Shown piece after piece: positions 27,561 to 38,025 of a DNA stretch of 64,000 bases. The DNA is taken from contig JAJJLU010003467.1 in NCBI GenBank assembly GCA_023807065.1, forward strand, positions 41,800-105,799, written 5' to 3'. The translations under genes were made by a program, and so were the position numbers. This DNA is from Isotricha intestinalis. Taxonomy: Eukaryota > Ciliophora > Litostomatea > Vestibuliferida > Isotrichidae. Below the pieces are notes generated by a model that worked only from the letters and a program-made list of their open reading frames with translations, did not search any database and had not been told where the DNA came from. Within the stretch, counting starts at the first letter, position 1, and the number at the start of each line of letters is the position of its first letter.

Positions 27561-29732
27561 ATGTTAGAAAATAAAATAAAAAGTGAAAATAATGTGGTTA
27601 AGAGAATTCCTCAATTAAATAAAGTGAAAAAACGTTTATTAATATTATCTCCTCCAGTTGAAGCAGGATTAGAAAGAGAAGCATGTAAAACAGATTTTGA
27701 AGCATTAGAAGATAAGAATATAGGAAAAGGAGGATTTGGATGTGTATGGAAAGTACGTCATAAAGAAACGAAGAAAGTATATGCAATAAAAGTAATAAAT
27801 AAAGAATCAATAATAAAACAAAATTTAGTAGAACAAACAAATAGAGAAATTCAAATAATGTATAAATTAGATCATCCATATATAATCAAATTAGCAAATC
27901 ATTTTGAAGATGATGAAGATTTTTGTTTGATAATGCAATATGCATCTAAAGGACAATTATATTCTCAAATAAAAAGATTAAAGAGATTAGATCAAAAGCA
28001 AGCAGCTCAATATATGAGAGAAATAATATCAGCAGTAAAATATCTTCATACAAGGGATCCACCAATAATTCATAGAGATATAAAACCAGAAAATGTATTA
28101 TTAGATTCTGAAGGAATATGTAAATTAGCAGATTTTGGATGGAGTAATTTTGAAGAAGGAAATAAACAAAGAGAAACTTATTGTGGAACTCCTGAATATT
28201 TAGCACCTGAAATGATTAATAAAAGTGGACATGATGAAAACATTGATATTTGGTCTCTTGGTGTTATGTTATTTGAAATGTTAACTGGGAAAACTCCTTT
28301 TAATTTTAAAGGAGATAGAAATCAATTATATAATTCTATTAAAACTTTAAAAATTGTTTGGACTGATGATTTTCCACCTTTAGCAAAAGATTTAATTTCT
28401 AAAATTTTAAGACTTCAACCTAAAGATAGATTAAGTCTTGATCAAATTATTGAACATCAATGGTTTAAAGAAATTCCACTTATTAGACCTATTTTAACTG
28501 AGTATAATTATAGTAAAGAAGAAAAATTAACTTCTCATTTAATTCATAGTAATAGAGAAAATGAAGAAAAGAAAATTGAGAATGAAAAAAATAAGAATAA
28601 TTTAAACATTAATTCTATTAATGTTAATAATATAGATAATAATCTTATGAATTCTGTAAGCTCAAAGTCTTCTGTTATTATTGTTTCTGAAAAAAATCAA
28701 ATTAGAGTTGATAGAATTCAATATGAAAAAGATCAAAATGAATTAGATTTATTAAGAAATGAAAATAGTAAAAAAGAAAAAACTATAAATGAATTAAGAC
28801 AAAAATTAGAAAAAAGTTCAAATGAGCTTTCTTCTTTACAAATTAAACAACGAGAAATAAAGAATGTTGTTTCTGAATTAGAAGAAAAATCTACTAAATT
28901 ATTAAAAGTTGAAGGTGAGTTAAAATTAATGAAAGTTGATTTTGAGAGAATTAATAAAGAATATAATTTATTAAAAGAAAAAAATGAAGAATTAATTGCT
29001 TTAAATACTGAATTTGAAACAAAAAATAGGAATTTAGAAAATAAATTATTAACATCAGAACAAGAAAAAAATGAAGAAATAGAATATTTACAACAAAAAT
29101 TACAAAAAAGAGAAAATGATTTTGTAAATGAAGAATCATTAAAAGATCCAAATAAAATATTAAAAATAACATCAGATAATATATCAGAATTAATTCAATT
29201 AGTAAATACAAAGTTTTCAAATATAAAAACAAAAATATTAAATCAAGAAAATGAAGAAATAGAATTTAGAACAAAATTATCAAATAATATTGATCAAAAA
29301 GTAAATAGTATAAAAAATGATTTTCAAAATATTCAAAAAGAAATTGCAAATGAAGAAACAATTTTAATAAAAAAACAATTAGAAGAAGCAAATAAATTAA
29401 ATGAAGAAAATATGAAAAAAATGGAATGGTATAAAAAACAAAATTCTGAATTAGTTCAATATAAAAGTCAATTTAATTTACAAAATTCTAAAGTTGAACA
29501 ATTAAGTGAAGAAATAAATTCTTTAAAAAATGCACAAAAAATTACTGAAGAAAAATTTCTTTATGTTAATAATTTAACTAAAGTTCAAAATGAAAAAATT
29601 GATAAGTTAAAAAATGCAAGAGATATTTATAAAAATGCTTTTAATGAAGGAGCTAAAAGATATGATGCTCAAGTTAAAGGAAAAACATTAAAAGAATTAC
29701 TTAATTTTAATACTAATTTTGAAGAAGCTTAA
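27561..29732 (+). CDS. Aurora-like Ser/Thr kinase with long C-terminal coiled coil
   Basis: 723 residues. Kinase domain about 46-303: GKGGFG (55-60), AIK with Lys77, HRDIKPEN (171-178), DFGWSNF (191-197) and RETYCGTPEYLAPEM, the activation segment typical of Aurora kinases. All catalytic residues are intact. Unlike most Auroras (kinase at the C-terminus, 300-400 residues) this one continues with about 400 residues of heptad-rich coiled coil (310-700) and a short conserved-looking end (AKRYDAQVKGKTLKELLNF). Expected role in mitosis or basal-body function. Confidence 0.9.
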   Translation: MLENKIKSENNVVKRIPQLNKVKKRLLILSPPVEAGLEREACKTDFEALEDKNIGKGGFGCVWKVRHKETKKVYAIKVINKESIIKQNLVEQTNREIQIMYKLDHPYIIKLANHFEDDEDFCLIMQYASKGQLYSQIKRLKRLDQKQAAQYMREIISAVKYLHTRDPPIIHRDIKPENVLLDSEGICKLADFGWSNFEEGNKQRETYCGTPEYLAPEMINKSGHDENIDIWSLGVMLFEMLTGKTPFNFKGDRNQLYNSIKTLKIVWTDDFPPLAKDLISKILRLQPKDRLSLDQIIEHQWFKEIPLIRPILTEYNYSKEEKLTSHLIHSNRENEEKKIENEKNKNNLNINSINVNNIDNNLMNSVSSKSSVIIVSEKNQIRVDRIQYEKDQNELDLLRNENSKKEKTINELRQKLEKSSNELSSLQIKQREIKNVVSELEEKSTKLLKVEGELKLMKVDFERINKEYNLLKEKNEELIALNTEFETKNRNLENKLLTSEQEKNEEIEYLQQKLQKRENDFVNEESLKDPNKILKITSDNISELIQLVNTKFSNIKTKILNQENEEIEFRTKLSNNIDQKVNSIKNDFQNIQKEIANEETILIKKQLEEANKLNEENMKKMEWYKKQNSELVQYKSQFNLQNSKVEQLSEEINSLKNAQKITEEKFLYVNNLTKVQNEKIDKLKNARDIYKNAFNEGAKRYDAQVKGKTLKELLNFNTNFEEA

Positions 29733-29890
29733 ATTTTTATTTTTTTTCTTAATTTATTTATTTTATTATTTCAAATATTTAAATAAAAAAACACATTTTA
29801 AAGAATTAACTAATGAAATATAAATGATTTATTTTTTAATAAAATTAACTATTATAATCCTATTACATATATGAAAATAAAAAAAAATGT

Positions 29891-31024
29891 CTAATAAATT
29901 TCTTTAACAGTAATAGTTTGATTATTTTTTAATAAATAAGCTCCCATACATTTAATATTTGGTTTCAAAAAAATTTCTTGTTTGCTTTCAGCAAATAATC
30001 TTGGTTTCATAATATTAGAAAAATCCATAATTGCTTGATTAAATAATTCTTTTGAAGAGTCAGTAAATTTAAATTTATGAATTCTAGTTCTTCTATTTGG
30101 ATCTCCTGAATACATAGGATAATAATAAGTAAATGTTAAATAAGGAGCTTTATATACATTTTGAAAAAATTTATTCACTGCTTGTTGAACGTTTGTACAA
30201 TTTAAATTTATATATTCTGATATTTTTTCATTTGATAAATTTGGTACTCCTACCATTAATCTAAATAAATCAAATTTTTCTTTGTTGTAATATTTTTGAT
30301 AAGGATTTGTTTTTACATTTTTTATTTCTCCACTATTATTTGATAAGTTATATATTTGATTATATTTATTCAAAGTTGTATTTTGTGTGTTGTTATATTT
30401 ATTTTTGTCTTCTTCTATTTTTAATTCTCTTTTTATATTTTGATTAGATGGAATTATTTCAGCTGAAGAAAGACTTCTGTTTAATCTATTTATACAATTT
30501 AAATTTAGAAGAAAATCATTTTTATATTTATTAATATATATTAAAATATTATTTTTTTGTTCCGGCAATAAATTTATATATTCTTCTTGGGAAATTTGAT
30601 TTAAATATTGAGATGTATTTTCTACATCTAAAAAGTTTATTGATGATATTAAAATCTTAAAATTTGAATAATCTAATTTATTATCATAATCTATTTTTGT
30701 ATTTAACATTTTAATTTCATTTTCTATTTGAGATATATTATTTGATAAATCATTGAATTGATTTTCAGTATAATATAAATTCATTATTTTATTCAATAAC
30801 TGTTTCTTTTGAATTATTTTTTCTATTAAATTTTTATCATTATTTTCATTTTCAAAAATTTTTAGATTTACATCATTATTTCTTAAATATTCATTTCTAT
30901 TATTATATGAATTTATATTCATAAAATTTTGATTTTGATTCATTGCATATTGATTTTGTGGTAAATTATTTGTTATAAAATTTTCTCTGAAAATTATGTC
31001 TTGTCCGATTTTAACACTTATCAT
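29891..31024 (-). CDS. Hypothetical protein with possible UBA-like helix bundle
   Basis: 377 residues. The N-terminal 230 are Asn-rich with short helices (KIIQKKQLLNKIMNLYY, INEIEN-type segments). Around 245-290 the sequence KFDLFRLMVGVPNLSNEKI then INLNCTNVQQAVNKFF resembles a UBA-like three-helix unit. It is followed by a compact region (YYYPMYSGDPNRRTRIHKFKF ... NIKCMGAYLLKNNQTITVKE) which I cannot assign. The UBA reading is tentative. Confidence 0.65.
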   Translation of the reverse strand: MISVKIGQDIIFRENFITNNLPQNQYAMNQNQNFMNINSYNNRNEYLRNNDVNLKIFENENNDKNLIEKIIQKKQLLNKIMNLYYTENQFNDLSNNISQIENEIKMLNTKIDYDNKLDYSNFKILISSINFLDVENTSQYLNQISQEEYINLLPEQKNNILIYINKYKNDFLLNLNCINRLNRSLSSAEIIPSNQNIKRELKIEEDKNKYNNTQNTTLNKYNQIYNLSNNSGEIKNVKTNPYQKYYNKEKFDLFRLMVGVPNLSNEKISEYINLNCTNVQQAVNKFFQNVYKAPYLTFTYYYPMYSGDPNRRTRIHKFKFTDSSKELFNQAIMDFSNIMKPRLFAESKQEIFLKPNIKCMGAYLLKNNQTITVKEIY

Positions 31025-31066
31025 TTTTTTAAAAATTAATATAGAAAATTTAATAAATTAATTTAA

Positions 31067-32713
31067 ATGTCTTATCAAATAAAAAAACATAAAAAAGTTA
31101 TATTAGAGCCTTTATCAACTTTTAATGATTTGTTTAAAAAAGCAGAAACTTTATATAATATAGAACAAAATTATAGTAAAACAAGTAGGAATAGTAATTC
31201 AATTAAAAGTGAATTATCATTAAAATCAATTACAAAAATTCCTAATTTAAAAAGTAGAAATATAATAAGTGAAAGATTATATAAATCAAATACTTTTAAT
31301 TCAGATCATTTTAATATTATAAAAACAATTAAAACAATAAAAAAGAATACACATGAAAATTTTCAGTCAAATGATCCATTTTTAAGAAATAAATTTAGAA
31401 TTGGATTTGATAAAAAGAATAGTAAATATGTATTTGAACCTGGGAGACAAATTTTTGAATATAAAAAAAGAAGAGCAAATATATTAATTGATAGAGATGG
31501 TTCTATAAATAAATTTTTAGCTGAAAATAAGGGTATAGGATTAAATAATTATATAATAAAATATTTAAATAATGAATCAGAAAAATTAATTAAAAAAGAA
31601 GAAAAAAATGATAAAAAAATAGAAGAAGGAGAATTAAATAATTATAATAATAATAAGAATTTTTTAAATTATATACACAGTCAAAATGAAGCTTTGAAAA
31701 AAATAGAAAATTCATATTATAAATTAGGTAAAATATATAGAACTTTATTAAAAGAAGAATATTTAGAAAAAATAAATCAAAAAACAATAGATGATGAAAT
31801 GGAGAAAATATTAAATAATTTAGAAGAATTAAGAATAATATGTAAATTCATAACAGAAATAACAAAAGGAGATTCTAGTAAATTTAATAATGTAATAATA
31901 GAAAAAGAAAATAAATATTTAATGCATTTAAGTCCAGAAAAATTTGATTTTAATAAATTTACAACAAGAGCAATTCAAAATTATAATTTTTGTTTAGAAA
32001 ATAATGAAAAAGAAGAAAATGAATTAAATGAAATATTAAAAGATGATAAATTAATGGAAGATAAATTTAATGAAGTTGAAGTGAAAATAATAAAACTTTT
32101 AGATAATATTCAACAAATTCAATTAGAACATAAAATAATGAGAAGTGATATTGAAAATAATATAAATGAAATCAATGAAAGATTAAATTTTCATGAAAAA
32201 GAATATGAAATTTTAAAAGAAATGTATTATAATGAATTAGAAAGTATAAAAAAAATGCCGAATTCAAGTAATAAAAGTAAATTTGGAATTGAATTAATTG
32301 AAGAAATATATAATTATATTTTAGAATGTGAAGGAAAAATAAATAAAATAAATTATAAATTAAATACTGATTTACTTAATGATTGTATTAATAAAATAAA
32401 AAATCAAGAAAATAAAATAAATTTTTATCTTAATGAGTTAGAAATAATGGAAATGCAAGATCCACATATTTTTATTGAAATAATAAATACAAGGAAAAAT
32501 TATAATAAAGATAAAAAACAAATAGAAAAGAAAAAACAATTAGATGATATGATAAATGAAACAAAAGAAAAATCAGAAAATAGATTTAATAAAATAATCA
32601 TTAAATCAAGAAAGACAGAACCTCCTTTTAGAAGATTTAAAAAAATAATAAAAAAAGATATAAAAAAAGAATATGGATATAATCCAGAATATGATATGAT
32701 ATTATATAAATAA
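31067..32713 (+). CDS. Coiled-coil protein, unknown
   Basis: 548 residues, ATG at 31067, 42 bp from the divergent neighbour's start. The basic N-terminal 150 include FLRNKFRIGFDKKNSKYVF and PGRQIFEYKKRRANIL. The remainder is charged helix with several coiled-coil stretches. The C-terminus is basic (KTEPPFRRFKKIIKKDIK, then EYGYNPEYDM). Composition is typical of ciliary or cytoskeletal proteins, but no domain is recognised. Confidence 0.7.
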   Translation: MSYQIKKHKKVILEPLSTFNDLFKKAETLYNIEQNYSKTSRNSNSIKSELSLKSITKIPNLKSRNIISERLYKSNTFNSDHFNIIKTIKTIKKNTHENFQSNDPFLRNKFRIGFDKKNSKYVFEPGRQIFEYKKRRANILIDRDGSINKFLAENKGIGLNNYIIKYLNNESEKLIKKEEKNDKKIEEGELNNYNNNKNFLNYIHSQNEALKKIENSYYKLGKIYRTLLKEEYLEKINQKTIDDEMEKILNNLEELRIICKFITEITKGDSSKFNNVIIEKENKYLMHLSPEKFDFNKFTTRAIQNYNFCLENNEKEENELNEILKDDKLMEDKFNEVEVKIIKLLDNIQQIQLEHKIMRSDIENNINEINERLNFHEKEYEILKEMYYNELESIKKMPNSSNKSKFGIELIEEIYNYILECEGKINKINYKLNTDLLNDCINKIKNQENKINFYLNELEIMEMQDPHIFIEIINTRKNYNKDKKQIEKKKQLDDMINETKEKSENRFNKIIIKSRKTEPPFRRFKKIIKKDIKKEYGYNPEYDMILYK

Positions 32714-32760
32714 AAATTATGTTTTTTTAAATTTATAAAAAAATAAAAAAAATAAATAAA

Positions 32761-34824
32761 ATGACTTCACAAAAGGAGATAAATATTATAATATCAAACG
32801 AAGAAAATTTAAATTCTGTAAACAAAGATAAGATTGAAAATTCTTCAATTTTATCTCCTAAAAAGACATTAGAAATTAAATCAATAATAGAAACGAGTCC
32901 AGAAGTAAAATCTCATTTTACAAGAAATGAAACATTATCTCCTCAAAATATAATAGATTCAGAAAAAATGGAATTGAATAATAAAAATTTTCCATCAAAA
33001 GAATTGTTTTTAAAAAGAGAAAATTCTGAGAAAATTTCTTATAACATAAAAAGTCATAGTCCAATTGTGAATTATTATGCTGGATTAGATCATACTTATT
33101 ATTCACCTGATAATTATTCTTTTAATAATAAAGGAGATCTAATTTTTAAATTTTATAATAATACTAATAATGATATTTTTAATAATTTTTCTAGTTATTC
33201 TCCTAATTCTATTTTTAATAAAAAACCTAATTTAAATGTTTTTGATAATAATCAATTAAATGTAAAAAGTTCTTTACAAGAAAGAATTGAAAATAATAGT
33301 GAGAAAAATAATATTTTGAAAGAAACAAGTAGAAAAAATTCTTTTAATGAAGACGAAGATTCTAATCAAAATCAAGAATTATATATGTTATCTTTTAATA
33401 GTGATGATGATGAAAAGGAAAATGAAAATGAAGATAAAAAAAAAGAAAATAAAAATATAATTTCAATGCCTTATATTCCTAAAAATTATAATAATAATTA
33501 TATGCCAAATAAATTTGATGAATATTCAAATATGAAATATTTCATTCCAAAAGAAAATTATAATGATAATGAAAATAATAAATTTGCTTTTAATAGAGAA
33601 GAGAATTTATCTTTAAATAAAATAAAAAATAATGAAGATAAGAATAAAATAAAAACAATAAATCAAAATGATATGATAACAATAACATTAAACAATAAAA
33701 AAGTAAAAAGAATAGATCCAAAAAAATATATGGATGAATCATATGAATTTTTATCTCATAATATATTTCCTTTATCAAAAGATCAAGGAGGATGTAGATT
33801 TTTACAAAAAAAATTAGAAGATGATCCTTTAACATCAATTAAATATTTTTATCCTGCAATTTTACCATATTTAATTCCATTAATAAAAGATTCTTTTGGA
33901 AATTATTTAATTCAAAAAATATTTTCTTATATAAATGAAAATCAAATAAAAGAAATAATAACAATAATATCGAATAATATATTAGATATAGGATCAAATT
34001 CACATGGAACAAGAGTAATTCAATTTTTAATTTCATTTCTTTCAACAAATGATTTATCTAATTATTTTTATAATATAATTAAACCACATATAATTCCTTT
34101 ATTAAAAGAATTAAACGGAACTCATATTATTCAAAAATTTGTAAATGACTTTCCACAATATCAAAACTTAATTGATGATATTATTATTAGTAATTGCTCT
34201 TCTTTATCTATGCATAGACATGGTTGCTGTGTTTTACAAAAATTTTTAGAATCTATTAATGGAGAAAAAAAAGATAAATTAATTAATAGTTTATTAAATG
34301 ATTGTGAAAATTTAATCATTAATCAATTTGGTAATTATGTTATTCAAAGTATTTTATTATTAAATGAAATTAATTATTCTAATATTATTGTTGAAATTAT
34401 TATTAAAAATCCATCTTTTTATAGTAAACATAAATATAGTTCTAATGTTGTTGAAAAAAGTTTTGATTATTGTGATGATGAAATTAGGAAAAAGTTAATT
34501 CAAATTTTATCTGAAAAAAATATTGTTTGTGATTTAATTTTAGATGCTCATGGAAATTATGTTATTCAAAAAGCACTTTCTTGTGCTGATAAAGATTTAC
34601 AAGATATTATAATTGATAATTTAAAAAGTGTTTTTCCAAAGTTAAAAAATGTTTCTTTTGGAGAAAGAATTATTAATAGATTAAGTAATTTATATCCTCA
34701 ATTAAATGATTATTTTTATTTAAAAAAAGATTATAATAAAAGATTTAATAAGAAAAAAGAAAATAATTATTATGATAATAATTATTATGATAATAATAAT
34801 TATTATTATAAATCTAATAAATAA
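32761..34824 (+). CDS. Pumilio/PUF RNA-binding protein, eight repeats
   Basis: 687 residues. The N-terminal 325 are disordered (Ser/Asn, acidic). Eight PUF repeats span about 328-665. The base-contacting positions read: R1 C345/Q349, R2 N381/Q385, R3 T417/Q421, R4 T454/Q458, R5 C489/Q493, R6 N525/Q529, R7 S561/E565, R8 N599/Q603. By the PUF code this predicts 5'-UGUA-N-AUA-3', the classical Pumilio element. Stacking residues are mostly canonical (R/Y/H/N), except Cys490 in R5. PUF proteins bind 3' UTRs and repress or destabilise mRNA, often through CCR4-NOT. A UGUAAAUA lies just after the stop codon. The tail is Tyr/Asn/Lys-rich. Confidence 0.95.
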   Translation: MTSQKEINIIISNEENLNSVNKDKIENSSILSPKKTLEIKSIIETSPEVKSHFTRNETLSPQNIIDSEKMELNNKNFPSKELFLKRENSEKISYNIKSHSPIVNYYAGLDHTYYSPDNYSFNNKGDLIFKFYNNTNNDIFNNFSSYSPNSIFNKKPNLNVFDNNQLNVKSSLQERIENNSEKNNILKETSRKNSFNEDEDSNQNQELYMLSFNSDDDEKENENEDKKKENKNIISMPYIPKNYNNNYMPNKFDEYSNMKYFIPKENYNDNENNKFAFNREENLSLNKIKNNEDKNKIKTINQNDMITITLNNKKVKRIDPKKYMDESYEFLSHNIFPLSKDQGGCRFLQKKLEDDPLTSIKYFYPAILPYLIPLIKDSFGNYLIQKIFSYINENQIKEIITIISNNILDIGSNSHGTRVIQFLISFLSTNDLSNYFYNIIKPHIIPLLKELNGTHIIQKFVNDFPQYQNLIDDIIISNCSSLSMHRHGCCVLQKFLESINGEKKDKLINSLLNDCENLIINQFGNYVIQSILLLNEINYSNIIVEIIIKNPSFYSKHKYSSNVVEKSFDYCDDEIRKKLIQILSEKNIVCDLILDAHGNYVIQKALSCADKDLQDIIIDNLKSVFPKLKNVSFGERIINRLSNLYPQLNDYFYLKKDYNKRFNKKKENNYYDNNYYDNNNYYYKSNK

Positions 34825-34841
34825 ATTAATATATTAATATT

Positions 34842-34849
34842 TGTAAATA
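34842..34849 (+). promoter_or_regulatory. Candidate Pumilio response element in the PUF gene's own 3' UTR
   Basis: TGTAAATA on the sense strand, 17 bases after the stop codon of the PUF gene. It matches the UGUANAUA element predicted from that protein's own repeat code. Chance occurrence is not negligible in such A+T-rich DNA. Confidence 0.4.
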
Positions 34850-34972
34850 AAGCCATTTATAATACAATTATTATAATAATTCTTTAATAAATTTTAAAAT
34901 TATTTTTTTTATTATTTAATTGATTATTAATTAATATGATAATAAACAAATAATTTAAATTTTAATTTTTCT

Positions 34973-36139
34973 ATGAACGAAGAATCTAAATCTTCAAAGT
35001 TAAAATCAAAAGAAAATTTATATGCTTTATTTTATGAAATAATAAGTGAAATAAAAGGATGTAAAATAGAAATTGAAGAAGAAGAATTTCAAGAAAATAT
35101 AGAATCAATACAAATGTCTCAATTAATAAATTATATAAAAGATTCACTTAACATTTTAATAGAAAAAAAAAAAGATGAAGTTAAAGAAGAACAAAAAAAA
35201 GAAGATTTGAAAAAAATGAAAAATTTAAGAAAAGAAAACGAATTATTAAAATATGAAAATAGATTAAATAAATTAGAAGAAAAAGAAAGATATTTAGTTA
35301 AATTATATTTTAAAGGGAAATTAAATAAAGAAGCAATGGAAAATAAAATAAGTGAATATATGGATATGGAAGATGAATATGAAGAAATGAAATCTAAATT
35401 AAAATTTGAAGATAGAAGAATTGTAAATAATAATAAAAAAGATAATGAAATTGTTAAATTAAGAAAAGAAAATACTGAATTAAAAAATGAAATAAAAGAA
35501 AAAAATGAAAAGAATAATAAAATAGAACAAAAAATTATAGAAAAAGAAAAAGAAATAGAATTATTGAAAAATGATTTAGAAAATTTAAAAAATAAATTAG
35601 AAGAAAAAGAAAAAGAATTAAATCTTTTTTCAAATATAAATATAAATATAACAAATAATAATAAACAATCAAAGATTTCAAATTATAATTATTCAACAAA
35701 TAACACAACAAAAATTATACCAAATACAACAAAAAACGAAACAAATAAATCTTTAAAAAATTCTCATTCAATGAAATCTTATCTTTTAAAAAAAGTGAAA
35801 TCAAAAAATAATTTTAAAAATAAAAAAAATGAAAGTTTAAATAATACAAGAAATGAAATTATTAACAGAGAAAATATTGATTTTTTATCTAAAAATTCTA
35901 TTAATAATAATAAAAGCCAAAATAATTCTTATTGTAATAATAGTAATATTAAAATTAAAAAAATTAAAGATAATAATAAAAATATTGTTCTTAATAATTG
36001 TTATATTAATTCAAAATTTCCTAATTTAAATTATAAAAATCAAATGAATATTTTTAATTATTTACGTAAAAGTAATTTTACTTCAAGAAAAAAATCTAGT
36101 AATTCTAATATAAATTATTTTTCCATATTAGGTGATTAA
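34973..36139 (+). CDS. Coiled-coil protein, unknown
   Basis: 388 residues. Residues 14-60 (YALFYEIISEIKGCKIEIEE) look folded. Residues 60-225 are a long coiled coil with a short break (ERYLVKLYFKGKLNKEAMEN). Beyond 230 it is disordered, Asn/Ser/Lys-rich. Function unknown. The start at 34973 is the first ATG and gives a balanced N-terminus. Confidence 0.7.
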   Translation: MNEESKSSKLKSKENLYALFYEIISEIKGCKIEIEEEEFQENIESIQMSQLINYIKDSLNILIEKKKDEVKEEQKKEDLKKMKNLRKENELLKYENRLNKLEEKERYLVKLYFKGKLNKEAMENKISEYMDMEDEYEEMKSKLKFEDRRIVNNNKKDNEIVKLRKENTELKNEIKEKNEKNNKIEQKIIEKEKEIELLKNDLENLKNKLEEKEKELNLFSNININITNNNKQSKISNYNYSTNNTTKIIPNTTKNETNKSLKNSHSMKSYLLKKVKSKNNFKNKKNESLNNTRNEIINRENIDFLSKNSINNNKSQNNSYCNNSNIKIKKIKDNNKNIVLNNCYINSKFPNLNYKNQMNIFNYLRKSNFTSRKKSSNSNINYFSILGD

Positions 36140-36242
36140 TTATCTTTAAATAATATTAAAAAATATTTAAAAAATAAAAATTAATTTTTTTTATAAAAAA
36201 GATTAATTTAATGTATAAAAATATTTAAAAAAATGGAATTAT

Positions 36243-37771
36243 TTATTTTCTATTGAGTTTTAAATGTTCATTCATTTTTAAAATATCATCTGTATAATCA
36301 TATTCAATATCATGAATAATTTTATCAATTTCTTCTTCTTTTTCTAAATTTTTATAATCAATTTCTCCATAACTTGAAGTTTTAATTATTAAATTATGCA
36401 TTAATTCTGGAATATTTGTTAAAGCATTTTGTTTAAATCTCTTTGAATAACCATGTAAATTTGCTCCTTTCACTGAACTAGAAAAAATAAATAAATTTTA
36501 TTTTACTTTGTTCTTTCTGGCATTTTCTTTTTATATTTTTTTAAATAATCTATTATTTCATTTTCACTTTCTTTAAAAGTTTTTTTTTTCACTTCTTCAT
36601 ATAAATTATTTAAATCTACTTCTTTTTGTTTATCTAATATTGTTTTTAATTTTTTATTCATTCTTGAACTTATATCTTTATAATGTATATCATTATTCTT
36701 TGTATTCATACTACTTCTTCTAAAAGAATTTTGTGGAAAACTTAATATTTGATGTTTATTTATCATTATCATACTGTTTCTATTTCTGCTTTTTTTAAAA
36801 AAATTAGATTTTGATTTTTTTAAACTTTTTTCTTCTTCTTTCTTTTCTTCTGTTTTTTCTTCTTCTTTTTCTTCATCTTTTTCATTAATTAATTTATTTA
36901 TATTATAATTAAAATTAATATTTGTACCATAACTATTAGTTTTTCTATGAAAATTAGTGAAATTAGTTTCTTGAGTAGAATTAAATTTTGATTTTGTTAA
37001 AGAATTAACATCAAAATAACTAGTTCTGGTTGAAGAAATAATATTATTATAATCACTTCCAGTTCTATTAAATATACTAATTGTTTTACCATCAAAATCA
37101 TAATTTAAATTCATATCATCAATAGTTCTTTTTGTCATTTGAATATCATTTTTTAAATTATTAATTTTTTCATTGTAATTTTCTTCTTCTTCATCTTGTT
37201 CTTTAAATTTTATTGTTGATGTTAAATTATAACTTCTAATTTTATTTGTTCCTTTTAATATACTATCTACTTTTTCTAAATATTCTTCTAATTGATTCCC
37301 TTCTTCATTTCCTATTAACTTAAGTATATATTTATATTTCTCATTTTTTTCTAAAAATATTGATTGTTTAAATAAATTTTTATTTGTGTTATTAAATAAT
37401 TTATTTGTGTCATAACCTTGTTCTTTATATTTTTTAATTAAATGATTATATAAAATTTGATCTCTTTGTATTTTTTTATTTATATTATTATCTATTGATA
37501 TTCCTTTATAACCTTTTGAAAAAACATTTGTTTCTTTTGACAATTGAGAAATTAATAATTTTTTCTGTCTAAATTTATTTTGAAATTCAACTAATTTATT
37601 TTTCATTAGGTTTTTTTTTGGTTCATATTTTAAACGATTATATTTTACTGGGACATAAGTTTCTGAGGTTAATAAATGAGGTTTTAAAGCAGTTCTAAAA
37701 TTTCTTTGAGTTTGAAATGGTAATGCATTTATAGCTTTTTCTAATAATGGTGATACATGCTTTTTATTCAT
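36243..37771 (-). CDS. Two-exon gene, unknown protein of 499 residues
   Basis: The frame from ATG 37771 runs into a stop at 36503-36505. Removing a 29-nt intron (36478-36506, GT...AG on the minus strand) joins it in phase to an ORF ending at 36243. Exon 1 is 36507-37771 and exon 2 is 36243-36477. The junction reads ...PERTN|SVKGANLHGYSKRF. The product is basic at its N-terminus (MNKKHVSPLLEKAINALP, FQTQRNFRTALKPHLL), Glu/Lys-rich in the middle (about 310-330), and ends with a helical acidic segment (SYGEIDYKNLEKEEEIDKII). No known domain. The small 76-codon frame at 36243-36473 is not a separate gene: it has no ATG, only an internal GTG. Confidence 0.85.
36478..36506 (-). other. 29-nt spliceosomal intron
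   Basis: On the minus strand it begins GTAAAATA and ends TTTTTTCTAG. It contains an in-frame TAA directly at the donor. Splicing restores a 499-residue frame in phase 2. Confidence 0.85.
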
Positions 37772-38025
37772 TTTTTTTAATTATAAATTCAATTTAAGAA
37801 ATTTAATTAATTTAAATTTAGTTTAAAATTATTATATCAAAAATTTAAAGAAATTATATATGAATTTAATATAAATTTTTTTAATTTGTTTTATGTTTTT
37901 CAATCTTTTTATTAAATAAATATTGATTTCATAAAAAATATTATAATTTTTTTATAAATTATCAAAATATTATACATATAAATATTTAACAAAAAGTTAT
38001 TTATAATATTAAAAAATTGTTATTA

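Noticed and set aside
36243..36473. Separate 76-codon gene starting at GTG
   Set aside because: GTG is internal; it is exon 2 of the 36243-37771 gene after a 29-nt intron.
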